Shown one piece after another: positions 10,660 through 21,600 of a stretch of DNA of 64,000 nucleotides. Position numbers and translations under genes: made by a program. The number at the start of each line of letters is the position of its first letter. Within the stretch, counting starts at the first letter, position 1. The stretch is taken from assembly GCA_020912385.1 (NCBI GenBank), contig CP087219.1, forward strand, positions 992,001-1,056,000. The letters are read 5' to 3'. The notes under the pieces were generated by a model. The model searched no databases. It was given only the letters and a program-made list of their open reading frames with translations, and was not told where the DNA came from. The DNA comes from Neofusicoccum parvum. Lineage: Eukaryota > Ascomycota > Dothideomycetes > Botryosphaeriales > Botryosphaeriaceae.

Positions 10660-11040
10660 CTATAGCTTGTGCTCTGGTAGCTGTCCTTTGCCTCGTTCTT
10701 GGAAGATCCTTGGATATTTCCAGAATTCCTGAGGTACCGTTTCTAGCTCTGGTATCGGTGCTGATTCTTTCTTAGTAGGCCTTATAAATCCGTCCTGGTC
10801 GCCGTGCCTGACTGCCGAAATGCCTTTCCCTAGGGAGCCTGCCTTCCTATAGGCATTCCTTATGGCGTATTCCTGGTTGATCCTCTGGGGGCAGTCTCCT
10901 CCGACTGGCTTTGGGTTGTTATTCTCTTCTAGTAAGACCCCGTCGTGGGAGCTTCGTTGTATCTGTGCTACGATTCTCTGCTCCATTTCTCGGCTAGGCT
11001 TAACGTAAACCATATACGCTTTCTCGCCTCTGTGCCTCAT
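10660..11040 (-). pseudogene. Gypsy-1 spacer between protease and reverse transcriptase
   Basis: 126-residue minus frame between the protease and RT pieces. It contains VPQEFWKYPRIFQERG near its end, matching the 'PxEFxxfxxVF' segment just before the RT of Ty3/Gypsy elements. The N-terminal part has no recognisable domain. It is flanked by CAG/CAA-to-stop type breaks. Confidence 0.6.
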
Positions 11041-11118
11041 GCGTCTTAGCGCCGCAGCGGATATTTCCCTTATTTCGACCGGGTCTTTCTGACTCTGGCG
11101 GGCCAGGCCTTCTTGGCT

Positions 11119-11493
11119 CTAGCGGCTCTTGGTGGCGGGCTTCCCTGTACTACGTTTCGCGCTTGCTAAGTGACGTTTGCATGCTTTGTCTGGGAACGTA
11201 ATCTCGTTCGTTCCCCAGCGGATATGGGGCTCGTGTGTTCTGAGCCAGGGTATGCCTAGGATGATGTCGTGTCCTGGTATTTTCGTAATGTCGAGGTTGA
11301 TTCTTTCTCGGTGATTGTTGATGGTGACCGTTGACTGGTCTGTTTCCATCCTAACCCATCCGTCGCCGTAGTCTGCGGCCGATCCATCTACGGTTGAGAG
11401 GCGATAGGGCTCGCTCTTGGTGGCGTAGTGTAGGCCGTGCTTAATGATGAAGGTGTGGCTGATGAAGTTTACGCTTGCTCCGCTGTCGATCAT
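11119..11493 (-). pseudogene. Gypsy-1 aspartic (retropepsin-like) protease
   Basis: 124-residue minus frame beginning MIDSGASVNFIS, the active-site D-S-G-A of a retroelement protease, then the second conserved segment DIILGIPWLRTHEPHI. It would cleave the Gag-Pol polyprotein. The plus-strand frames over 11444-12204 are shadows of this region. Confidence 0.82.
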
Positions 11494-11499
11494 GGCTCT

Positions 11500-12130
11500 A
11501 GCTGGCTTATTATTGATTCGTACAGGGACTATAAGTTGTCTCTATAGATCTAGTCTGGTGAGTGATGTGCCGTTCGCTGTGCGTGATACCTGGTTGAGGG
11601 ACCTGTCCTCCGGCCCCTCCTGTGGGTCCTGATATTCAGGGAGGCCGTCTAGTTTTTTGACTGCTAGGAGTCTTGAGCTGGGTATTCGCCTTCTGGAACC
11701 TGGATCCATTTGGTGCGCGTGCCATCTTGGTGGGAGCGCCGTTCGTAGGGCTTATTATCCCGGATTTCCCATTCGATCATGTAACAGTCCTTGATGTCGA
11801 TGCCTGGGATCTATATCCCTTTGGCTGGGTTGCCGTTTTCGGCTGGGAGCTTCCACGTGAGGCCTCGGTTGCTGGCTTAGCTGAGTATCGTGTCGAGGAG
11901 CTCTTCTTTCTATAGGGGCTCCTCCCGTTCCTTGGTTTCTAGATTTTCCTCTAGTTCCGGGGTGCTGTCGTATATTTCCCCTGTATCGCTGTTGACCAGT
12001 TCTTCGTCCCTTGGGAAGTCGTTGATAAAGTCATCGATCTCTACTACCTCCTTATTGCGGGTTGCTGGCGCGATCTGCCTCTTTCTAGGCTTCTTTAGGT
12101 ACTATCCGGTAGCGTCCTTGTCGCTTTGGT
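11500..12130 (-). pseudogene. Gypsy-1 gag remnant, 5'-truncated
   Basis: Minus-strand sequence upstream of the protease. A charged, Glu/Asp-rich stretch (11890-12060) lies where the Gag C-terminus is expected. No complete CCHC knuckle could be read with confidence. The homology changes near 12130 to Gypsy-2 copy A, so most of gag, the primer-binding site and the 5' LTR are lost. Confidence 0.45.
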
Positions 12131-12133
12131 GGG

Positions 12134-13516
12134 TCCGACAGTTTAGATACTTCTACCGGAATTATAGTGTCCCAGTAGTAATCGTATCTAATAGGGGAAC
12201 GTAATTTATAAGCCTTCTTTAGTAACGTATTTATTAACTACTTAAGATTAAGAGACGTATCTTAACGGCCTACTACCCCTAAACGGATGGATCAACGGAA
12301 AGAATAAACACTAAAGTAATAAGAAAACTCGTATTATTTATAGATTACTACTAGTAAGACTAGGTGGACTGGTTACTAGTTATTCAGCTAGCCCTTAATA
12401 GAAGAATATTAATAATAACTTAGATAAGTCTTTTCTTCCTCTCTTATAGGTTCCACCTCGAGCTACTAGAACTACTTAAGGATATTCAACCTAATAACCC
12501 CTATAGGGACTCCCTAGTGGCAAGAGCGGAGGTAATTATAGCTAAGATTAAAGAAGTTATAGACTAGGTATAGATGTCTATAATAGAGGCTTAATAGGAA
12601 CAAGAGAGGTAAGCTAACTAGTAGAGAAACTCTTTACCTACGTATAAAGTAGGTAATAAGGTTTAGCTATACCTACGGAACCTAAAGACGGATAGGCCAA
12701 GCAAGAAACTTAATAATAAGGTAGTAAAATTCACTATTATTAAGGTAGTTAGATCTTATAACTACAAACTAGATATCCCTAAAGCAGTATATAATGTCTT
12801 CCACGTAGACCTCCTCCGGCCGGCAGGAATAGACCCACTACTAAGCCAAGTATAGGACGACTATTAACCCCCACTAGTCTAAGTGGACGGCCAGGACGAA
12901 TAGGTAGTAGAGGCAATCCTAGGCGAGAGAATAGTAAAAAGACCAGGTTAATAAAGGCGCCAGCTACAGTATTAAGTTAAATAGAAAGGGTATACTCGGC
13001 CAATATAGAAACCCGTATTAGTACTAAAGGACACAGTAGCGCTAGACTCCTATCTAGAATAAAGGAACTAGCAACGAACCCTATAGGAACTCTAGTACTA
13101 AGATTAGACTAACAGGTAACTAAACAAGAACTAGCAGTAAGTAAAAAGACAAGCGGTTTAGCCCGGCTAAAGCCAAGCCCGATCTAGGTAACATTAATCC
13201 TTCCTATCAACCAGCAGTGAACTACAAGACGACAGTACTAGATCACCTAGTTAGGCATTACAGACTACTAGATAGAATCCGCTAGTACCGGAGAATCCTC
13301 TTCCTATTAATAGATAGGCCCTCAATTCGATAGCTAGTCGACAAGCCTATAATAGCCTATCAACTAAGAGATATTACTACCTTAACGTAATATACCACCG
13401 TCGTATACTACCGGTCAGCCAAGTTTCCAACTACGCTATATAGCTATTTAATATTAAAGTCCTTCGCTTTTTCACCTTATATACCCCTCTATAATAGAAA
13501 AAGATCCGCTCCTACC
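12134..13516 (+). mobile_element. Gypsy-2 copy A: 3' internal fragment (integrase to chromodomain), RIP-mutated
   Basis: Plus-strand fragment that is the inverted equivalent of 13762-15140. With stops read as the likely original Gln codons it gives integrase-type sequence: INGRMERIN-like near 12290, a DWTDWLP-like motif near 12370, then YKVGNKV and VYNVFHVDLLRPAGIDPL (integrase C-terminus), VEAILGERIVKR and YQVK-KGY (chromodomain-like), ending at 13516. It lacks its own LTR and everything upstream of integrase. Nearly every third Gln position is TAG/TAA, a heavy RIP signature. Confidence 0.78.
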
Positions 13517-13761
13517 TATTAGGGCTCAACCTTAGGATGATCGCTGAAAGGTATATTGCACTATATACGTTAAGCTAAGACTTAAGGAGAGAAGAAAGGA
13601 AAGTAGAAGAAAAGAATAACTTAAATATAAGAATTACTTAGTATTATATAACCTACTAATAATCCTCTAAGGCTTCTCCTAAGGCTTTAGACTCTAATAT
13701 TACCCCCTTCTTCCCTCTCCTTCTTTCTATTTTCGGACGGTGTCGGGTTTAATTCCTAGTA
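13517..13761 (-). repeat. Gypsy-2 LTR1 (245 bp), 3' LTR of copy B at the centre of an inverted repeat
   Basis: Runs from TATTAGGGCTCAACC (TG-end now TA, a RIP-type change) to GGGTTTAATTCCTAGTA. The same unit occurs at 24415-24598 in the same orientation (truncated) and at 24599-24842 inverted (complete). Left of it lies copy A internal DNA and right of it copy B internal DNA, mirror images of each other. Confidence 0.8.
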
Positions 13762-15140
13762 GGGGCGGATCTTTTTCTATTATAGAGGGGTATATAAGGT
13801 GAAAAAGCGAAGAACTTTAATATTAAACGGCTATATAGCGTAGTTAGAAACTTGGCTGACCGGTAGCATACGACGGTGATACGTTACGTTGAGGTGGTAA
13901 TATCTCTTAGTTAATAGGCTATTACAGGCTTATCGACTGGCTATCGAATTAAGGGCCTGTCTGTTAATAGGAAGAGGGTTCTCTAGTACTAGCGGATTCC
14001 GTCTAGTGGTCTATAATGCCCGACTAGGTGACCTAGTACTGTCGTCTCGTAGTTCACTGCTGGTTAATAGGAAGGATTAATATCACCTAGGTTAGGCTCG
14101 GCTTTAGTCGGGCTAAACCGCTTGTCTTTTTACTTACTACTAGTTCTCGTTCAGTTGCCTGTTAGTCTAATTTTAGTACTAGAGTTCCTATAGGGGTCGT
14201 TGCTAGTTCTTTTACTCTAGGTAGGAGTCTAGCGCTGCTATATCCTATAATACTAATACCGGTTTCTATGTTGGCCGAGTATACCCTTCCTATTTAACTT
14301 AATACTGTAATTGGCGCCTTCTTTAACCTGGTTTCCTTGCTATTCTTTCATTAAGGATCGCTTCTACCCTCTATTTATCTTAGCCGTCTACTTGAACTAG
14401 TGGAGGCTGGTAGTTATCTTGTGCTTAGCTTGGTAGTGGGTCTATTCCTGCGAGCCGAAGGAGGTTAATATAGAAGATATTATAAACTACTCCGGGAATA
14501 TCTAGTTTGTAGTTGTAAGATCCAACTACTTTAATAATAGTGAACTTTACTGTCTTATTATCGAGCTTCTTACTTAGCCTATCTGTTTTTAGGTGCTTTA
14601 GGTGTAGCTAAACCTTATCACCTACTTTATATGCTGGTGAAGGGTTTCTTTACCGGTTGGCTTACCTCTCTTATTTCTATTAAGCCTCTGCTATTACTAT
14701 CTACGCTTAATCCGTAACTTCTTTAATCTTTACTATAATAGCCTCCGCTCTTGCCACTAGGGATTGTCTCTATAGGTTATTGGGTTGAATGTCCTCAAGC
14801 AGTTCTAGTGGCTCGAGGTAGAACCTATAGGAGAGGAAGAAGGGGCTTATCTAAGTTATTATTAACGTTCTTCTATTAAGGGCCAGCTAAATAATCGGTA
14901 ACCAGTCCGCCTAGTCTTACTAGTAGTAATCTATAAATAGTGCGAGTTTCCTTACCACTTTAGTGTTTATTCTTTCCGTTGATCTATCCGTTTAGGGGTA
15001 GTAGGCTGTTAAGATACGTCTCTTAATCTTAAGTAGTTGATAAATACGTTGCTAAAGAAGGCTTATAAATTATATTCCCCTATTAGATACGATTACTGCT
15101 GGGATACTATGATTCCGGTAGAAGCATCTAATAAACAGCC
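13762..15140 (-). repeat. Right arm of a 1.38-kb inverted repeat (partner 12134-13516)
   Basis: Landmarks match in reverse complement: 13766-13800 with 13478-13510, the chromodomain-like stretch near 14300 with 12950, a GGTTCCACCTCGAG-type block near 14820 with 12455, and the GATACGATTACTGC block near 15095 with 12175. The arms differ mainly by C/T and G/A. The two arms plus the 245-bp centre make a 3-kb near-palindrome. Confidence 0.75.
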
Positions 15141-16474
15141 TTATAATGGTTTCCGTTTTAGTATTTAGGTAGGCCTTAAGGATTACTCCTTTCCCTAGGC
15201 GGTCGGTTATTACTATGAGTATTTTACAACCGTGACTGGGTGGTAGTAGTCTAGTAAAGTCAATAGAGATCTCTCTCTATTAGCGGCTTAGTACTAGTAA
15301 TAGCTTAAGTAATCCTTGCTTCCTATCTCTCTAGACCTTTATCCTTCCATAGATATTATAGTTCCTATAGAATCTTCGGATATCGTTAATGAATCCTGGC
15401 TAGAAGAAGTGCCTTACCACGAGAGAAACTATTTGGATACGTCTAGGATATACTAAGAGGGGGGAGTCGTGTATTTCCTAAATGATTCTTGTTCGTAGTG
15501 GTTTAGAATCCGGTACCTATTTTCTATCCCTAAAGAGGAGGCTCTCTTAGTTGTCTAGTGAGTACTTAGTAATTAAGACCTTAAACTTTTTAGTAAACTC
15601 TAGTGGGAATGTTCTTTCCCCTTGCTATACTGCTTCTCGGAGTTGCCTTAATACTTAGTCCTACTAGAGTGCCTCTTGCTATTAATCCTCTAGGGAAGGA
15701 GGTTCTCGTGCTTGTTATCCTAGTCGTACTTATCGAGGTTTAACTGCTATAGCTTCTTTAGATAGAAGTGAATCTTTATTGCTCTATTCTTGTTCTTCAG
15801 GGTCCTCTGGTGATCCAGTGTTAAGGACTAATCCGTAGGGTATTAACTAAAGTAATTAAGCCGTTCTTTACTCAAGTCTTTCATCTATATCTGTTGTAGG
15901 TAAGTCTTAGTTCCTTCTTGTTAATACGTCTGCCAATCTATTAGTTTTCCCTGGGGTATATTTAATGATAAAGGAGAAGCGGCTAAGCTCCCTCTACTAT
16001 TAAATCTGCCTTTTAGAAAGCCTTCTTACTGTAGTAAAGTATTCTAGGTTCTTATAATCAGTGAGAATCTTAAACTAATAAAGTCCTTTTAGTTTAGTAT
16101 CCTACTAGCGTAAACACTTAACCACCGTAAGTAGTTCCTTATTATAGATCGGGTAGTTACATTCTGCTAGGAGGTTCTTTTTCGAAAAGAATGCTATAGG
16201 GCGTAGGAAACCGTTATTATCGAATTATTAGAGCACTCCTCCCGTATAGTAACTAGATAAGTCCGTTACGAGGATCGTTTCTCGCTCTAGGTCGAACTAT
16301 ATAAGGACTGAAGCGGTAATAAAGGCCTTCTTAAGCTTCTCGAACGCGGCGTTGGTTTCCTAGTTCTATTAGAAAACCGTATTCTTTCTTGTAAGGGAGA
16401 CGAGGGGAGATACTAGGTTTGAAAAACTCTTAATAAACCGTCGGTAAAAATTAGTAAAACTAAGAAATCTAAGG
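14140..16474 (-). pseudogene. Gypsy-2 copy B: RT end, RNase H, integrase and chromodomain-like region
   Basis: Minus-strand remains of pol. Recognisable pieces: FTNFYRRFIKSFSNLVSPL (16460-16390; the 'FLGFxNFYRRFI' segment after the RT core), RNase H fragments near 15900-16250, an integrase core region near 14800-15350 and an integrase C-terminal/chromodomain end near 14200-14650. Gln and Trp codons are mostly TAG/TAA. Its upstream half resumes at 21601 after the LINE. Confidence 0.7.
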
Positions 16475-16485
16475 GGTGTAAAAAC

Positions 16486-17799
16486 ATGACCACGCCAAAA
16501 AATCGATCCCAAGCTACGGCACCGGGAGAGGGCCCTAGGGACTCTCCTAGGCCCAGCGAGACTCAAAATACCACTCAGAGCAGCTACAGCCGCGTTGTGG
16601 TTGATGTAGAGGCCGCAGGAAGGGGCGAACAGCCCCCTCTAGCAACCACCTCTACCCAACCACAGCGCACCCCCAATAAACCGCAGGGCATCCAGTATGG
16701 CGTAGAATACGTTAAAAGAGCATTAAAGACAGCAGACACCCTCCTCCAAGCCCTATAAGCACCCGCTGGCCTCCCTTCAGTCCTCTCCAGCCAGGTAAAA
16801 AATTTTCTCAACATTGCCAAGACAATCTTCCAGGATCATATCTCTATATGCTAGGAGGCAACCACCAAGGAGCCCGGCCTTAAGGATATCCTTAAGGAAG
16901 TGCAATAAGTCCAGAAGGCAGTTAGCCGACTCTAGAGTACTCTTACGCCCGTAGTGCCTAGCTGGGCCAACATTGCAGCCCGAGCAGCCCTAAAGCCCCC
17001 TACCCCCCCGGCCACTACTGAGCTTACCCTACACTTCCCAGACAAGACTAACAGACAGGAGGTTACAAACCTCTCTAACGAGGCCATTATTAAGAAGATT
17101 CAGGCAGGGAAAAGCCTAGTATATAAAAAGGTGCTAGCTGCCAAGAAGCTCCCTAGTAGGGACGTTAAGCTCTTTGTGCCTAATGCTCAGACTAGAGCAG
17201 CCCTCCTCCAGGACCAGGAATGGACTACAGGACTGGGCAGGGAAGTCCGTCCCAACCAGCAGCTCTACTCAGTGCTAGTCCACAACGTCCCCCTCGAAGG
17301 AATTAACATCAAGGATCCCTAGGCCGCCTAAACCCTTCAGGATCAGAACCTTACCCTACACCCTAGTCTTCGTATCAGCAAGCTAGCCTGGCTAAAAAGG
17401 AAGCTCCCAGAGGGGAAAACTCACTCGGCCATTATCCTTAGCACTACAGACCCCGAGGCAGCCAACCAGATTATTACTAAAGGACTTATTAGTAACTATG
17501 CTCTCCACATAGCAGAATACTATAGTACAGCCTTTACAGTGACCCAGTGCTTTAAGTGCCAGGACTATGGTCACATCTCCACCCACTGTAGAAGGGAGAC
17601 CAAGTGTAGCCAGTGTATAGAGGCACATAACACCCAGGAGTACCCTAAGGAAAAAATGCAGTGTGCAAACTGCTTACAAAAGCACACGGCCTGGAGCAAC
17701 GCCTGCCCAGCACGCAGAGCATACCAGGCAAAGGCCACCCAGGCCCGCCTAGCAACTCCAGAGAGGTATAGGGCAGGATCCCCTATGGCCAAGACATAG
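16486..17799 (+). pseudogene. LINE-a ORF1: gag-like nucleic-acid-binding protein (interrupted)
   Basis: ATG 16486 opens a Ser/Thr/Pro/Gln-rich N-terminus. The frame is stopped at 16756 and resumes around 16954-17322 and 17539-17799. The last part has tandem CCHC zinc knuckles: CFKCQDYGHISTHC (C-x2-C-x4-H-x4-C), then CSQCIEAHNTQEYP and CANCLQKHTAWSNAC. Such ORF1 proteins coat the LINE RNA and form the RNP. The breaks are TAG/TAA at former Gln/Trp codons, consistent with RIP. Confidence 0.8.
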
Positions 17800-18035
17800 C
17801 CCCAAACCAACTAGTTGACGGTCGGGCCAAGGAAGAGGCCTAGAGAGGAGGAGCCAGCTAAGAGAGGGCTAGGTAGGCCAAGGGACCTAAGCCGCCCCCC
17901 GCCTCCCAACCAAATACGGTTTACTAGACTCAACAGCTCCCAGCATGCCTTAGGGGAGGAGCCTACGGGAACCCCCTCCTCCTCGTAGCCTACACCACCA
18001 ACCCCCCCGCAGCCTGACTCAGAGATAGAAGGAAG

Positions 18036-21000
18036 TCAATATTAGATATAGGCTCTCTATCTATCGTGCAGTACAACGTCCATAAGAATAAGAATAGGGT
18101 GATGCTCCCGTTCTTCAAGGAGGTGGACCTAAAGATCCACCATATCCTGGCCATCCAGGAACCGTGGAGGAACCTAAGGGTCAAGATAACAGCAAGACAC
18201 CCTGCCTACCACACAGTTTTCCCTCAGGAGGGGACGGCAAGAACCTACTTCTTCATAAGCAAGGCTATTGCCCCCGACTCCTAGCAAGTAATAGTCTACT
18301 CACCAGACCTCATTACACTATCCCTTACCACTAAGACACGTACAATCCATATCCATAACTACTACAATCCCCCGCCAGCCTCTCACACTAGTACAGCTCT
18401 AGAAACCCTATCTCTTCTACCGGAAGCTCTTAGAAAACCAGGGGAGCACATCCTCCTAGGGGACTTTAACCTCCACCATTCTATCTAGGGAGGTATAGCC
18501 TCTCTAACACACCACACCCTAGCGGATAACCTGATTGAGATAGCTACCGCAGCTAATCTTAACCTCGCCCTTCCAAGGGGCACTATCACTAGAAGAGATA
18601 GTAGTAGTAAGAGTACTCTAGACCTTGTCTTTATATCACGGTGGCTAGAGGAGAGAATCCTTAGCTGTAGAGTCAGCTAGGAGCTTAAATCATCCTCTAA
18701 CCACCTACCTATCCTTACTATACTTGATTTTTCTCTTACCCCCGCGGAACCACGTCCCCCAAGGCCCTAGTGGAAGAAAGCAGACTGGAAGAGAACCAAT
18801 GAGGTACTCTAAATAAAGCTCAAACACCTTAAAGTAGCCCCTCTTAACACTAAAGCAGACCTGGATCACTTCACTGAACTGCTCCAGGAGGCCATCGAAA
18901 GGACAATCCAGGAGACCATCCCAGTAGCGAGACCCTCACCCTGGGCCTCTATACAATAGACAAAGGAGTGTTCGGACCTAGTAAACCAGGCTAGAGCAGC
19001 CAGAAGGAAGTGGACAGCCATAGGGAGGGAGGAGGACTAGGTGGCATACTAAACCACTACTAACAGCAAGAAGAGGCAGATCAGAAGGGATAGAATAAAA
19101 GTATAGCGCAGAACAGTAGCTGAGATCACCTCAGACCCATCTACACTCTGGAAGCTCTCAAAGTGGGCAAGAATAAAAGCATAAGAATCACAAGCCCCAC
19201 CCCAGTTCCCACCCCTTCAGGGAGCAGATGGACAACTACGCTACGACAATCAGGCCAAGGTAGAAATCCTTACCAACCAGTTCTTCCCCCCTCCTAGGGC
19301 CACCGACCTCTCAGACCTGGATGGGTGCATATACCCAGTACCAGTAGAGATCCCCCAAGACCTCGCCGAAGAGCAGGTCCTCCACACCATTAAGAAGCTT
19401 CCCCCAGATAAGGCACCAGGCCCAGACAAGATTATCAATAGGTTCCTAAAGCAGTGTGCTCAGACACTAAGTGGACCACTCACCAGGCTCTTCTAGAAAT
19501 GCCTAGCGCTTGCATACCACCCCAGGCAGTTTAAAAGCTCTATTACCGTAGTCCTCAGGAAACCACAGAGGGATGACTACACTAAAGCCAAGTCATTTAG
19601 ACCGATTGCCCTACTTAATACGCTAGGGAAGCTGCTTGAGAGGGTTGTAGCAGATCGGATCTCCTAGGCTACTAAGGCCCACAAACTGCTCCCCGATACA
19701 CAGATAGGAGCTAGGAGAAACAGGTCAGCAGCAGCAGCTCTTAACCTACTTACGGAACAGATTCATACTATCTAGGCGCAAGATCCTAGGCTGGTAGCCT
19801 CAGTCCTCAGTCTGGACATCTTAGGGGCATACGACCATGTATCCCACAAGAGACTCCTCCACAATATGAGGATGGTAAGGCTCCCAGCCTGGATAGAAAG
19901 ATTCACTCACTCCTTCCTACAGGACCGCACCACTCAGCTGTCCTTTAGGGACTTTACAAGCCAACCAATCCACACCACAACAGGCATCCCCCAGGGATCC
20001 TTACTATCCCCGATCCTCTATCTGTTCTTTGCCTCTAACCTACTTACAAAACTCCAAAGGGGTAACACTTTCCCCCTTAGCTTTGTAGACGATACCAATA
20101 TCCTTACATTTAGTAGATCTACAGAACAAAACTGTAGGATGCTAGAGGAGGCTAATAGAACCTACGAACACTGGGCAGCTACCCACGGGTCGACCTTCTC
20201 GCCTGACAAGTACCATCTCGTTCACTTCACGAGAAGGCCAAAGAGATTCAATATAGCAGTAGGAATCCGCATCCCGGGATTTACGGGACACCCAGAACCT
20301 ACAGTCAAGATCCTAGGAGTCCATGTAGATAACAAGCTGAGATGGGGACCTCATATTAGGGAAACTAGGGCCAAGGCACTTAAGTAGTGCACATCCCTCT
20401 CTAGACTCGCAGCATCCACCTGGGGAGCCTCATTCACTAAAGCCCGTTATATCTATATAGCAGTGGTGAGGCCAGTCCTTACCTACGGCTGCGGGGTGTG
20501 GCATATCCCGGAGGGGATCCCAGGGTGGAGGAAAATAGCCATCCAGCCACTACAGAAGATTCAAAACCAGTGCCTTCATACCATCTCAGGGGCGTACAAG
20601 TCAACCAGCACACAAACCTTAGAGCATGAGACGGGGATCCCCCCACTCTCACTCCACCTGGATGAACTAACACTAGCCCAGACTATTAGGGCTAGGGATG
20701 GCCCAGTAGCAGCAGTAGTAGAGGAAACTTGCCAGAGCATCAAACAGATAGCCCGGGCTACTCTAGGCGCTAGAGGCCCAGCCGGCCCAGCTCGGAGAAC
20801 CCTACTTAGAGCAAGGGTAACCTCCCTTCTCGGTAGCTACCCCACCCTCCCGGAGCGAACAAGGCTACGCATAGCATATAGGAAGAAGTGGAAGGAGAGA
20901 TGGACAACGTACACTAGCTAGGAAAGGCGGCACAGGCCAGTGGCTCAGAGCACACAGTGGAACCCAAAGATTCGACAAATTCACAGCGAACTGTCTAAGC

Positions 21001-21374
21001 CACAGAGCACACTCGCCACTCTACTGCGTACTGAGCATATTAGGCTGGAGGACTTCCTCTCTAAGCGTAAGGTGCCAGGACACCCTAGCCCCGCCTGCCC
21101 ATGCGGCTAGCATAGGCAAACCCCAAAGTACATCCTCCTCTTCTGCCCCCACTTCCAACAGGGTAGGGCACAGATGCTCCAAAAGGCGGAAACTACAGAC
21201 TACCGCTCCCTTCTCTCTACAAAAAAGGGAGTTAAAGCAGCAACAGACTGGTTCTTACGCCTAGGGCTGCTCAAGCAGTTTAGCCTGGCCAGGGAATTAA
21301 TCCAGGAGGACAGCCAGGAAGAGGAACCAGGAGGACCACTAGGACTACTCGGACCCGGACAACTACGAGGATAA
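18036..21374 (+). pseudogene. LINE-a ORF2: endonuclease / reverse transcriptase (interrupted)
   Basis: Order of parts: an APE-type endonuclease N-terminus (QYNVHKNKNRVM near 18070, ILAIQEPWRN near 18145, then LLGDFNLHH-like near 18455); RT with KAPGPDKI (near 19410), FRPIALLNTLGKLLE (near 19597), GIPQGSLLSPILY (near 19985) and the catalytic FVDDTNIL (near 20080); a thumb/connection region (TYGCGVWHIPEG near 20480); and a C-terminal zinc-binding motif CPCG-x-H-x6-H-x4-C near 21090-21140, where the Trp codon is TAG in this copy. No RNase H domain was recognised. The longest continuous frames are 19866-20387 and 20463-20921. Stops are mostly RIP-type. Confidence 0.82.
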
Positions 21375-21600
21375 GGACTGAAGGGATAGGGCTAGTAGGT
21401 GAATATAGGGCTGCCACAGCAGCCGCTACCGGTAAGAAGGGAAAACAGAACCAGAATTAGACATCATGCCCAGATCGAGAGGAGGGGTTTTTGTCAGGCG
21501 AAAAGGTTTTCCCCCTCGTGTAAAATAACTACAGATAGCCAACCCCGCATGGACCCGTAAGGGAGCTATATCGGGAAGAAATGAATTTATCTATCTATCT

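Larger units (their letters stand above)
6534..12130 (-). mobile_element. Gypsy-1: Ty3/Gypsy chromodomain retrotransposon, 5' end missing
   Basis: Minus-strand LTR retrotransposon, much less RIP-eroded than its surroundings. Order in sense direction: gag remnant (12130-11500), protease (11493-11119), reverse transcriptase (about 10434-9961), RNase H (9786-9250), integrase (9240-8000), chromodomain (7983-7826), polypurine tract (6992-6979) and 3' LTR (6978-6534). Scattered TAG/TAA stops replace CAG/CAA, so it cannot encode an intact polyprotein. No 5' LTR is present: the element stops near 12130 where Gypsy-2 copy A starts. A separate spliced-looking ORF lies on the opposite strand between the 3' LTR and pol (7084-7853). 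Confidence 0.88.
16475..21600 (+). mobile_element. Near-complete Tad1/I-like LINE (LINE-a), 5.1 kb, inserted in Gypsy-2
   Basis: Non-LTR retrotransposon with ORF1 (16486-17799), ORF2 endonuclease and RT (about 18036-21374), a 3' UTR with the block GGACCCGTAAGGGAGC, and a short (TATC)n tail. It is flanked by a 14-bp target-site duplication, TAAGAAATCTAAGG, at 16461-16474 and 21600-21613. Joining the flanks restores the Gypsy-2 RT sequence. The 5' end is only about 11 bp before the ORF1 ATG, so the 5' UTR is short or slightly truncated. RIP damage is light: many CAG/TGG codons are intact, others are TAG. It is younger than the Gypsy-2 host copy. Confidence 0.9.

Noticed and set aside
11444..12204. 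Plus-strand frames over the protease/gag region of Gypsy-1
   Set aside because: They are complementary shadows of the minus-strand retroelement; the D-S-G-A protease is on the minus strand.
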